This document shows, one piece after another, positions 6,157 through 13,584 of a DNA stretch of 14,749 bases (positions within the stretch are counted from its first letter, which is position 1; each line of letters starts with the position of its first letter). The notes beneath the pieces are model-generated. The model did not search any database. It saw nothing but the letters and a program-made list of their open reading frames with translations, and was not told the origin of the DNA. The DNA is taken from the NCBI GenBank assembly GCA_903918155.1, contig CAIXDD010000035.1, positions 1 through 14,749 on the forward strand, in the 5' to 3' direction. Position numbers and translations under genes: made by a program. This DNA is from an uncultured Hyphomicrobiales bacterium (GTDB lineage: Bacteria; Pseudomonadota; Alphaproteobacteria; Rhizobiales; Beijerinckiaceae).

Positions 6157-7842
6157 TTACTTCGTTTCGACCTCGTAGATGTCGCGGTCCTTCGTCTCGG
6201 GGACGAAGATCAGGCCGATCACGAACGTGCCCAGCGCGATCACGATCGGGTACCAGAGGCCGTAGTAGATGTCGCCGGTCGAGGCCACCATGGCGAAGGC
6301 GGTCGGGGGCAGGAAGCCGCCGAACCAGCCGTTGCCGATATGGTAGGGCAGCGACATGGCCGTGTAGCGGATGCGGGTCGGGAAGAATTCGACCAGCGCC
6401 GCCGCGATCGGGCCATAGACGGCCGTCACATAGAGCACGAGCACCGTCAGGATCGCGATGATCGCCAGCGATTGCGAATTCCCCAGCGCCTCGAAGAAGC
6501 CGTTCAGCTTCACGATTTGCGGGTCGTTCGCCTTGGGATAGCCAGCCTCCTGCGCAGCGGTCGCGAAGCTCGCCATGTTCTTCGGGATGGCGGCGTCGAT
6601 GGCCACTTCCTTGCCGTTCACCGTGACCTTCGGCGTCGCGCCGGCGGGCGCGGCGACGAGTTCGTATTTAATGGCCGAACGAGCCATCGCCACGCGGGCG
6701 ACGTCGCAGGGCGCGGTGAAGGTGCGGATGCCGACGGGGTCGAACACCGAGCCGCAGGTGGCGGGGTCGGCGACGACCTGCACCTTCACGGTTTCGATGG
6801 CGTTGTTCAGCGTCGGGTTGGCGATCTTCGTGAGCTGCGTGAACAGCGGGAAATAGGTCACCGCCGCCACGAGGCAGCCCGCGAGGATCACCTTCTTGCG
6901 GCCGATCTTGTCCGACAGCGAGCCGAAGAAGATGAAGCCGCCGGTGCCCAGAATGAGCGACCAGGCGATGAGCACGTTGGAGGTGAACAGGTCCACCTTC
7001 AGAATGCTCTGCAGGAAGAACAGCGCGTAGAACTGGCCGGTGTACCAGACGACCGCCTGACCCGCGACGAGGCCGAGCAGCGCGATGATCACCATCTTGC
7101 CGTTCTTCCACTGGCCGAAAGCCTCCGACAGCGGCGCCTTCGATTGCGTGCCTTCTTCCTTCATCTTCTGGAAGGCGGGCGATTCCTGCATCTGGAGACG
7201 AATCCAGACCGAGATCGCAAGCAGGAAGATCGAAAGCAGGAACGGAATGCGCCAGCCCCAGGCGGCGAAGTCCTTCTCGCCGAGATAGGTGCGCAGCGTC
7301 AGGATGATCATCAGCGACAGCAGCAAGCCGACGGTCGCCGTCGTCTGAATCCACGACGTGTAGAAGCCGCGACGGCCGACGGGCGCGTGTTCGGCCACAT
7401 AGACCGCCGCGCCGCCATATTCGCCGCCGAGCGCGAGGCCCTGCAACATGCGCAGGACGATCAGCGTCACCGGCGCGATCCAGCCGATCGACTCATAGGA
7501 GGGCAGAAGGCCGACCACGAAGGTCGAGAAGCCCATGATGAGGATGGTGATGAGGAAGGTGTATTTGCGCCCGACGAGATCGCCGATGCGGCCGAACACC
7601 AGAGCGCCGAAGGGGCGCACGAGGAAGCCCGCGGCGAAGGCGAGAAGCGCGAACACGTTGCGCGTCGCCGGATCGAAGGCGGAGAAGAACTGCACCGCGA
7701 TGATCGCGGCGAGCGAGCCGTAAAGATAAAAGTCGTACCACTCGAATACGGTGCCCAGAGAAGAGGCGAGAATGACCTTCTTCTCTTCCCTGGTCATGGG
7801 ACGGATTGGCTGCCGACCCGAATCACTGCCTGCCACGCTCAT
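6157..7842 (-). CDS. MFS transporter, metabolite:H+ symporter (MHS) family, with a large extra loop
   Basis: A 561-residue inner-membrane proton symporter of the ProP/KgtP type, which imports organic acids or compatible solutes. Family marks are SSLGTVFEWYDFYLYG (27-42, TM1), the motif-A loop GRIGDLVGRKYTF (84-96), LQGLALGGEYGGAAVYVAEH (133-152), its C-half copy GSLSDKIGRKK (307-317), and FFPTRIRYTAMSLPYHIGNG (486-505). Twelve membrane segments can be traced. The usual length is about 430-450 residues. The excess is a hydrophilic block of about 110 residues (340-452) between TM9 and TM10, on the outer face, with C363 and C379. Start: ATG 7842 follows AAGGAAA. It is a monocistronic unit ended by the terminator at 6086-6115, and is divergent from the DUF4212 gene. 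The substrate is not evident; the neighbouring symporter hints at monocarboxylates. Confidence 0.92.
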   Translation of the reverse strand: MSVAGSDSGRQPIRPMTREEKKVILASSLGTVFEWYDFYLYGSLAAIIAVQFFSAFDPATRNVFALLAFAAGFLVRPFGALVFGRIGDLVGRKYTFLITILIMGFSTFVVGLLPSYESIGWIAPVTLIVLRMLQGLALGGEYGGAAVYVAEHAPVGRRGFYTSWIQTTATVGLLLSLMIILTLRTYLGEKDFAAWGWRIPFLLSIFLLAISVWIRLQMQESPAFQKMKEEGTQSKAPLSEAFGQWKNGKMVIIALLGLVAGQAVVWYTGQFYALFFLQSILKVDLFTSNVLIAWSLILGTGGFIFFGSLSDKIGRKKVILAGCLVAAVTYFPLFTQLTKIANPTLNNAIETVKVQVVADPATCGSVFDPVGIRTFTAPCDVARVAMARSAIKYELVAAPAGATPKVTVNGKEVAIDAAIPKNMASFATAAQEAGYPKANDPQIVKLNGFFEALGNSQSLAIIAILTVLVLYVTAVYGPIAAALVEFFPTRIRYTAMSLPYHIGNGWFGGFLPPTAFAMVASTGDIYYGLWYPIVIALGTFVIGLIFVPETKDRDIYEVETK

Positions 7843-8224
7843 TGGTGTTTCCTTTTATGCGCTCGCGTCACGGTTCGTTCGACGATCTCTCCCAACGCCT
7901 AATGCTCGTAGAAACACTGTGGCTAATGTTCGGTAAGCGTCGCCCGTAAGATACCTTATGGAGGAAGTCGTCAGCGGGTTGAAGCTGGCAAAAGGTCGTA
8001 CGCAACGCGGTCTATTCAAAATAAAATCAGTCAATTGAAAAAATGGTGCGGTGCGAAATCATTTGCTGCGCTGCGTTTGGGGCGCAGACCTGACGGCTTC
8101 CTCCAAAGTCGTATGAATGCGTTGATGCCCCCATGGCGGCGTTTGATTATGCTCGTCGCGCATTAAGAGCTTTCGTCTTGAAAAGCCGGTACGCCATGCG
8201 ATGCGTTTTATAAGGAGGGAGAGA
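7843..8224. promoter_or_regulatory. Divergent control region between the MFS and symporter clusters
   Basis: This 382-base gap has no credible gene. It contains a block (about 8010-8042) strikingly rich in A and T for this genome, with the palindrome TCAATTGA at 8031-8038 and a small dyad TAAG-atac-CTTA near 7950. A weak plus-strand promoter could be TTGAAA (8035-8040) with AATCAT (8057-8062), 16 bases apart. TAAAAT at 8022-8027 is another -10-like element. No convincing sigma-54 (GG-N10-GC) site was found. Both flanking transport genes are probably driven, and perhaps co-regulated, from here. Confidence 0.4.
8212..8218 (+). promoter_or_regulatory. Strong ribosome binding site of the DUF4212 gene
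   Basis: AAGGAGG ends six bases before ATG 8225, a full-consensus Shine-Dalgarno sequence. It sets the start of the small subunit and suggests high translation of the cluster's first gene. Confidence 0.8.
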
Positions 8225-8479
8225 ATGTCGGAGCAAGATTTTGAACGATATTGGCAGCGAACGTCCTCCTTGATGATCAAGATGATTGCGCTGTGGTTTA
8301 TTTTTGGAATTGCGGTGCATTTCTTCGCTCCGCAGCTCAATGCCATCAAAATCTTCGGATTCCCGCTGGGCTTCTACATGGCTTCGCAGGGGTCGCTGAT
8401 TGCGTTCGTCGTGATGCTCTTCTGGTTCGGCAAGGCGCAGGACCAGATCGATCGCGACGAGGGCGTGGCCGAAGAGTAA
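8225..8479 (+). CDS. DUF4212 protein, putative small subunit of a sodium:solute symporter
   Basis: An 84-residue membrane protein of the DUF4212 family (TIGR03647 describes it as a putative solute:sodium symporter small subunit of about 90 residues, usually encoded just upstream of the symporter). The charged N-terminus EQDFERYWQRTSSLM is followed by a first hydrophobic helix (about 19-36, KMIALWFIFGIAVHFFAP), the conserved link PQLNAIKIFGFPLGFYMASQGS (about 36-57), a second helix (about 55-71) and an acidic tail. It probably associates with, and aids assembly or activity of, the large subunit; direct function is not established. The start is set by AAGGAGG. Only ten bases separate it from the symporter gene, so the two are translated from one message. 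Confidence 0.93.
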   Translation: MSEQDFERYWQRTSSLMIKMIALWFIFGIAVHFFAPQLNAIKIFGFPLGFYMASQGSLIAFVVMLFWFGKAQDQIDRDEGVAEE

Positions 8480-8489
8480 GGGGGAAGAG

Positions 8490-10472
8490 ATGTCGAATTC
8501 TTCATCTGGAGGCGGCGGCGATTTTACGTCGAACCTCGGCCGCATCTACGCTCTCTACACGGGCGGATTTTTCGGCTTCATCATTCTGGTGGGCATTCTC
8601 GAACAATTGGGCGTGCAGCAGAAGTATCTCGGATATATGTTCATGGGCCTCACGATCCTGGTCTACGCCTTTATCGGCGTGGTGACCCGGACGTCGGAGG
8701 TCAGCGAGTACTATGTGGCCGGGCGCAAGGTGCCCGCTTTCTACAACGGTATGGCGACAGGTGCGGACTGGATGTCCGCCGCCTCCTTCATCGGCATGGC
8801 GGGGACGCTGTTCCTGCTCGGTTACGACGGCCTCGCCTTCGTGCTGGGCTGGACGGGCGGGTATGTGCTGGTGGCGGTCCTCATCGCGCCGTTCCTGCGC
8901 AAGTTCGGCGCCTATACGGTGCCCGACTTCCTTGCTGCGCGCTACGGCGGCAACGCAGCGCGCTTGTGCGGCGTGCTCGTGCTCATGGCTTGCTCCTTCA
9001 CCTATGTGGTGGCGCAGATCTTCGGCACGGGCCTCATCGCGCAGCGCTTCCTCGGCATGAACTTCGAACTGGCGTGTTTCGTCGGCCTCGCCGGCATTCT
9101 CGTTTGTTCGATGCTTGGCGGCATGAAAGCCGTCACCTGGACGCAGGTGGCTCAGTACATCGTGCTGATCGTAGCCTACCTGATTCCGGTGGTGTGGATG
9201 TCGGCCAACAAGTTCGGCTTGCCTGTTCCGCAACTCACCTACGGACAGGCGCTGGAGCAGATCGCCACGCTTGAGCAGAGTTTCATCAAGAACGGCCTCG
9301 CGCCCGCCACGATGAAGATTCATGACGCGCCGTTCACCAGCTATTCGCCGGCGAACTATTTCTGGTTGATCTTCTGCCTCATGGTGGGCACCGCCTCTCT
9401 GCCGCACGTCCTCATGCGCTATTTCACGACGCCGAGCGTCAGGGAAGCGCGTGTGTCGGTGGCCTGGTCGCTGCTGTTCATCTTCATCCTCTACTTCACG
9501 GCGCCAGCCTATGCGGCGTTCTCGAAGCTTGAGGTGTACTCGACCCTCATCGGCAAGCCGCTCGCGGATATGCCGCAATGGGTCTTCAACTGGGGCAAGC
9601 TCGGTCTTGTCACGATCTGCGGCAAGAGCGCGTCCTCTCTCGCGGACATCACGGCGGCATGTCAGGCGATCGCCGGTCATGCGGGCGTGCTGCGCTGGCA
9701 GGACTTCGGCATCAACACCGACGTGGTGGTGATCTCGACGCCTGAAATCGCGGGCCTGCCTTATGTGATCACGGGCCTGGTGGCGGCGGGCGGCCTTGCG
9801 GCTGCTCTGTCTACCGCCGACGGCTTGCTGCTCGCCCTCGCGAATGCGTTGTCACATGACGTCTACTACAAGATCATCAACCCGAACGCGCCGACCAAGC
9901 AGCGTCTCATCATCAGCCGCATGCTGCTGGTGGTTGTCGCGGTGCTGGCGGCCTGGACGGCCTCGACCCGACCCACGGACATCGTGGCCATGGTCGCTTG
10001 GGCGTTCAGCCTTGCGGCGGGCGGTCTCTTCCCGGCCCTGGTGCTGGGCGTGTGGTGGAAGCGGGCGACCTCGCAGGGCGCCATCGCCGGCATTCTCGCC
10101 GGCTTCGGTGTGACGTTGTTCTACCTCGTCATCACCCGTTACTGGCCGCATCTGGGCGTTCAGTACTTCGGCATGGCGTCGCTTCTGAACCCCGTCTCCG
10201 GCGCGCCCCTGATCGACGCTGCGGCGATGGCGCAGCATCTGGCTAATCCGGCGGTTACGGACGGCCCGGTGCTCGCCAGCAATCCGCTCGCCTCGCGCGT
10301 GGGCTGGTTCAACATCAACAACATCTCCTCGGCGGCCTTCGGCCTGCCGGTGGGCATGGTGGTGATGTACGTCGTCTCCAAGATGACTCCTGAACCCTCG
10401 AAGGAGCTGCAGGAGTTCATCGACAATTGTCGTCGCCCGAAGGGCCAGACGCTGATGGTCGAGAAGGTCTGA
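8490..10472 (+). CDS. Sodium:solute symporter, VC_2705-like subfamily
   Basis: A 660-residue inner-membrane carrier of the SSS family, in the branch found with DUF4212 and related to the acetate permease ActP; such proteins are thought to take up short monocarboxylates with Na+. Visible marks are SEYYVAGRKVPAFYNGMATGADWMSAASF (written as two parts near 70-98), TVPDFLAARYGG (near 142-153), GTASLPHVLMRYFTTPSV (300-317, conserved in the ActP-like branch, with R310), and LSTADGLLLALANALSHD (440-457), whose S441/T442 fall where SSS carriers hold the second sodium ion. Thirteen or more helices are traceable. It is longer than most members (about 550-600) because of loops near 235-290, 355-425 (with C377 and C391) and 560-600. 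Start: ATG 8490 follows GGGGGAAGAG. A hairpin follows the stop. Confidence 0.93.
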   Translation: MSNSSSGGGGDFTSNLGRIYALYTGGFFGFIILVGILEQLGVQQKYLGYMFMGLTILVYAFIGVVTRTSEVSEYYVAGRKVPAFYNGMATGADWMSAASFIGMAGTLFLLGYDGLAFVLGWTGGYVLVAVLIAPFLRKFGAYTVPDFLAARYGGNAARLCGVLVLMACSFTYVVAQIFGTGLIAQRFLGMNFELACFVGLAGILVCSMLGGMKAVTWTQVAQYIVLIVAYLIPVVWMSANKFGLPVPQLTYGQALEQIATLEQSFIKNGLAPATMKIHDAPFTSYSPANYFWLIFCLMVGTASLPHVLMRYFTTPSVREARVSVAWSLLFIFILYFTAPAYAAFSKLEVYSTLIGKPLADMPQWVFNWGKLGLVTICGKSASSLADITAACQAIAGHAGVLRWQDFGINTDVVVISTPEIAGLPYVITGLVAAGGLAAALSTADGLLLALANALSHDVYYKIINPNAPTKQRLIISRMLLVVVAVLAAWTASTRPTDIVAMVAWAFSLAAGGLFPALVLGVWWKRATSQGAIAGILAGFGVTLFYLVITRYWPHLGVQYFGMASLLNPVSGAPLIDAAAMAQHLANPAVTDGPVLASNPLASRVGWFNINNISSAAFGLPVGMVVMYVVSKMTPEPSKELQEFIDNCRRPKGQTLMVEKV

Positions 10473-10496
10473 TCGGCTCCAGCCGACGTAAAAGTC

Positions 10497-10522
10497 GGGG
10501 CGGGGGAGCTTTCTCCCGCCCC
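10497..10522 (+). terminator. Hairpin after the symporter gene, terminator or attenuator
   Basis: GGGGCGGG (10497-10504) and CCCGCCCC (10515-10522) form an eight-base-pair stem with a ten-base loop, followed by the T-rich ATTTCTCTTT. The T tract is interrupted and the next gene starts 35 bases later on the same strand, so partial termination that lowers expression of the two downstream genes is plausible. Confidence 0.6.
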
Positions 10523-10556
10523 ATTTCTCTTTCGAATGCGAAGGCGTGACGATCGC

Positions 10557-10859
10557 ATGAGCGACGCCCTGGGTTTCTGGTTCTTCACGCTGCCCAACTA
10601 TGTGCTGGCCGCCGCCATGTACACGTTGATCGGCCGCTATCTACTCTCGTTGGTGTTCAAGTCCGAGAGCGAGCTCGTGATCTGGCGCACGTTTCGTCAG
10701 CTCAGCGATCCCATCCTGGGCGCGGTGCGGGCCATCACGCCTGCGATCGTTCCGGGGGGGCTTGTGATGGTTCTGGCCATCGTCTGGATCATCCTCTTGC
10801 GTGTCTTGTTGTTCTTCGCGTTGTTGAATCTCGGCGTCATGCCACAGGGGGGCGCATGA
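10557..10859 (+). CDS. YggT-like two-helix membrane protein
   Basis: A 100-residue inner-membrane protein with two clear helices, about 13-33 (PNYVLAAAMYTLIGRYLLSL) and about 67-90 (GGLVMVLAIVWIILLRVLLF). The linking segment has RQLSDPILGAVRAITPAIVP (47-66), the pattern (DP-x4-R-x-I-x-P) seen in one half of YggT proteins, which are implicated in osmotic or membrane homeostasis in several bacteria. It lacks the second YggT repeat, so the family assignment is tentative. Start: ATG 10557 with GAAGG about 12 bases upstream; ATG 10536 has no ribosome site and lies too near the hairpin. Its stop overlaps the next start as ATGA, so the two are translationally coupled. Position suggests an accessory role to the symporter. 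Confidence 0.75.
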   Translation: MSDALGFWFFTLPNYVLAAAMYTLIGRYLLSLVFKSESELVIWRTFRQLSDPILGAVRAITPAIVPGGLVMVLAIVWIILLRVLLFFALLNLGVMPQGGA

Positions 10860-11236
10860 CCGATCTTCAACCGCCGCTGTCGCCCGCCGATCTGGAGCGG
10901 CGCGAACAATTGCTTCAGCGCGATGGATATCTCCTTGGGATCGCGCTCGTGAGCCTCGTCAACGGCATGCATTTCTCGCCCCTGTACGATCTCTTTCTTG
11001 TGCCGGTAGCCGCAATCGCCGCAGGCTTTTGGATCTCCTCGAAGCTGGTGATATTCTATGTCGCCTCGCTGGTGCTGTCGGTCGCGACGATCATAGTCGC
11101 TGGTGTGCCGGCCGCGCTCTATGAACGCCGGCGCGCGCTGCGCGATACGGACGTGCGCGCGTTGCAGATATGGCTGGCGAGCGCTTTCGTGATCACGCTG
11201 CCCGCTTTCATGCGCATGTTCGGCGGAGCAGGCTGA
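10856..11236 (+). CDS. Unrecognised small membrane protein
   Basis: A 126-residue protein I do not recognise. A charged amphipathic N-terminus (SPADLERREQLLQRDGYLL, 9-27) leads into three or four hydrophobic segments: about 25-36, 43-59 (LYDLFLVPVAAIAAGFW), 63-86 (KLVIFYVASLVLSVATIIV) and 102-120. The intervening loop YERRRALRDTDVRA (89-102) is strongly charged. No cysteine, histidine cluster or nucleotide-binding motif is seen. The start codon overlaps the preceding stop by four bases (ATGA), indicating coupled translation with the YggT-like gene. It ends 11 bases from the convergent exonuclease-CBS-DUF294 gene. Its place in the symporter cluster is the only functional clue. Confidence 0.8.
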   Translation: MTDLQPPLSPADLERREQLLQRDGYLLGIALVSLVNGMHFSPLYDLFLVPVAAIAAGFWISSKLVIFYVASLVLSVATIIVAGVPAALYERRRALRDTDVRALQIWLASAFVITLPAFMRMFGGAG

Positions 11237-11247
11237 GGCGCAAGGCT

Positions 11248-13398
11248 TCAGGCGTCGAACAGAAGGTCGCGCGTCAGCGTCTGGGCGGCGTCCGCGCTGC
11301 CCAAGGCGTCGCGCAATTTCGCGCGTTCGAACTTGCTTAGCGCGCCGATCTCCACCGAATTGCTCGCTGTGACGCCCACCTGAAGGTCAGCGACCTGCTG
11401 ACGCAGGATGAGCGTGAGGAATAGTCCGTGAGCTTCCGCCAGTGCTTCAAGGTCGTGGGCGCCGCCCCCTCCCGCCGCCGCGACGGCGGCGAGGCGTTCG
11501 CGCGTTGAGGCGCCCTCGAGCCCGCGCGCCAGCGCGAGCGCGCGTGCCATGCAGACGATGGGGAACAAGCCGGCCCGCTTTAGGTCGATGCGCCCGTTGT
11601 GTGCGCGAAATCGGCCAAAAAGACCAAGCCCGCTCCGGTGCGGCTCGCTCGTCTCCACGAGCAGTTTGGCGAAGGCGGCGCGTCCGCGCGTGAGCATGCG
11701 CGCCTGCGTTTGCAGCGTTTGGGCGAGGCCGCCGTCGCCGGCGCAGAAGCGCAGGTCGAAGAAGGCGTCCACGCTGAGGAGGTCGTGTGGGCTCGCGCGC
11801 TGCGTCCAGTGCGTAACGCGTGTGCGCCACGTCTCAAGCGAGCCGCGCCAGGCCGCGTGGCTCGCCATAACGCCCCCCTTGCAGAAAGGCACGCCCGCCT
11901 CGTGCAGGAGGGCGGCGAGACGGGCGCCGAATTCGGCGAACCATCGATCTTGCGGCCCATCCGGCTCGCCCGTCTCGAAGACGAGGGCGTTGTCCTGATC
12001 CATCGCGAGGAGGCTTTCGCCACGAGCGGCTGAGCCCAGCACGAGCACGGCGAAGCGGCATGGAGGGGCGCCCAAGCCTTGCGCCTCCATTTGCGTCGTG
12101 CAGACTTCAACGGCGCGCGCGGTGAGCGTCACGATCTCGTAGGAGATGACTTCGGCGGCCTCTCGCCCGCTCGCGCCGTCGGCGATGAGGGTGGCGCAGG
12201 CGCGTGGAAGCCCGGCCCATGCTGCGGCCATGGCGCGTGCGTCCAGCGCCAGGAAGATGGCGTCCCCTAACGCCAGCGCATCGCTGTTGCGCTCGCGCAG
12301 CAGATCCCGCGCGGAAAGCGCCCCCACCACGCGTGCTTGCGCATCCGTAACGGCGAGATGGCGGATGCGCAGCCGCGTCATACGGCCGATGGCGACGTAG
12401 AGCGGCGCGTCCGCCCTCACGACATGAAGGGGAGCGCTCATGTACCGCGCGGCGGGAGCGTCGAGCGCGGCGCCTTCCTCGCTTGCGATTGCGCGCAGCG
12501 CGTCGCGCTCCGTCAGCACGCCGCATGCATGCGCGAAAGGCGGGTTTTCCGGCGTCTGCGCGATGAACAGCGAAGAGGCTTGCGCCTGCGTCATGCGGCG
12601 AATGGCGGCGCGCAGGCTCACGTCTAAAGGAGCGACGAGCGCCGGCGCACTCATGACTTCCGCGACCTTGCGGCGATAGGCGTAAGCGTCTGCGCGCAGC
12701 CCCTGCGCGTCCGGCGCGGGTTTGCGCGCGCCGGCGGCTGCGGGGGGCAGCGGCGCGCCTTCCTCCCAGCCGGCGCGGCGATGCAATTCCATCGCCTGCG
12801 TCTGGGCGGCGCAGGCGCGCAGGGCTTCGCCGAGCGTGCGCACGCCGCAGTCTCGCAGACGCGGCGCAAGCGCCAGAAAGACGCGCGCGGCGGTGAGGGC
12901 GTCGCCCAGCGCGTTATGGCGTGGTCCCGCCTTTACGCCGAGCCACGCGCACAGGCTTTCAAGCGTGTAAGCCGCGAGGCGCGGCGCGACCGTCTGCGCG
13001 AGCAGGCGCGTATCTAGCGCGTGCGGGGGCGTGAAGGGCAGGCCTGCGCGCGCGCATTCCGCGCGGATCAGAGCGAGGTCATAGCCAATGGAATGGCCGA
13101 TCCACGGACGCTCGCCCAGAAAGGCGGCGGCCCGCGGCCAGATCTCGGCGAAGGCGGGCGCCGTGCGCGCCGTCGCATCGTCGATGCCGTGAATCGCGGT
13201 GGCGGATGCGGGAATCGCCTGGCCCGGATCGACGAGGCTGCGGAAGACGGCGCCTTCGTCGACCACGACCCCGGCGTCGATGGGAATGGCGCCGATTTCC
13301 ACGACGCGTCCGCGAGCGGGATCGAGGCTCGTCGCCTCTAGGTCGAGCGCGACGGCGTCGAGGGCTAGCAAGGGGGTCGCGAGGAGGAATGCGTTCAT
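11248..13398 (-). CDS. Exonuclease - CBS pair - DUF294 nucleotidyltransferase-like fusion protein
   Basis: A 716-residue cytoplasmic multidomain protein. Residues 14-180 are a DnaQ-like DEDDh 3'-5' exonuclease: D19 and E21 in LDLEATSLD, D107 in GHSIGYDLALI, H161 and D166 in RHNALGDA, so all catalytic positions are present. A proline/alanine linker (210-240) follows. Residues 246-370 form two CBS domains (VMSAPALVAPLDVSLRAAI, CGVLTERDALRAI, YMSAPLHVVRADAPLYVAI, VVGALSARDLL), which generally bind adenine nucleotides. Residues 376-540 are the DUF294 domain with the nucleotidyltransferase motif LGSAARGES...MDQDNAL (454-472; G455, S456, D467, D469). Its C-terminal partner domain occupies about 560-710. 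DUF294 proteins are often encoded beside ActP-like symporters and usually start with a cyclic-nucleotide-binding domain; here an exonuclease stands in that place. The convergent symporter cluster is the likely functional partner. The start ATG has no strong ribosome site; the frame opening LLALDAVALDLE fits the exonuclease. Confidence 0.9.
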   Translation of the reverse strand: MNAFLLATPLLALDAVALDLEATSLDPARGRVVEIGAIPIDAGVVVDEGAVFRSLVDPGQAIPASATAIHGIDDATARTAPAFAEIWPRAAAFLGERPWIGHSIGYDLALIRAECARAGLPFTPPHALDTRLLAQTVAPRLAAYTLESLCAWLGVKAGPRHNALGDALTAARVFLALAPRLRDCGVRTLGEALRACAAQTQAMELHRRAGWEEGAPLPPAAAGARKPAPDAQGLRADAYAYRRKVAEVMSAPALVAPLDVSLRAAIRRMTQAQASSLFIAQTPENPPFAHACGVLTERDALRAIASEEGAALDAPAARYMSAPLHVVRADAPLYVAIGRMTRLRIRHLAVTDAQARVVGALSARDLLRERNSDALALGDAIFLALDARAMAAAWAGLPRACATLIADGASGREAAEVISYEIVTLTARAVEVCTTQMEAQGLGAPPCRFAVLVLGSAARGESLLAMDQDNALVFETGEPDGPQDRWFAEFGARLAALLHEAGVPFCKGGVMASHAAWRGSLETWRTRVTHWTQRASPHDLLSVDAFFDLRFCAGDGGLAQTLQTQARMLTRGRAAFAKLLVETSEPHRSGLGLFGRFRAHNGRIDLKRAGLFPIVCMARALALARGLEGASTRERLAAVAAAGGGGAHDLEALAEAHGLFLTLILRQQVADLQVGVTASNSVEIGALSKFERAKLRDALGSADAAQTLTRDLLFDA

Positions 13399-13470
13399 GG
13401 GGACGTCCCGGGCGGCGCCGAGAAGAGATTAGCATCGCCGCCGCATCGGCGCGCGCCGCATTGTCGCCGC

Positions 13471-13499
13471 GTTAAGCATCCCGCGCGATGGCGCTTAAC
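13471..13499. promoter_or_regulatory. Inverted repeat in a divergent promoter gap
   Basis: GTTAAG (13471-13476) pairs with CTTAAC (13494-13499), and within it CATC (13477-13480) pairs with GATG (13487-13490) around CCGCGC, leaving a three-base bulge on one side. It sits between the divergent DUF294 fusion gene and the small secreted protein gene. It could be an operator or part of a promoter; the function is inferred from position only. Confidence 0.35.
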
Positions 13500-13584
13500 A
13501 AGGGGCCTCTTGGACTTCACTGTGGAAGCGTCGGGGACAGCGCCGACAGGCGTCGCGCGCAGCGCGCTGCGACAGGAGTCTTCC

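Noticed and set aside
6340..7902. Plus-strand 520-codon open frame opposite the MFS gene
   Set aside because: Its composition (Arg, Asp, Glu, His rich, no domain) is that of a GC-rich antisense shadow, whereas the minus strand encodes a clear 12-helix transporter.
8147..8224. Possible sigma-54 promoter before the DUF4212 gene
   Set aside because: The nearest match (TGGCGGCGTTTGAT near 8134-8147) lacks the GC element at the required distance from GG.
8502..9680. Minus-strand 392-codon open frame opposite the symporter gene
   Set aside because: It is an antisense shadow with no recognisable motif, while the plus strand carries conserved SSS motifs.
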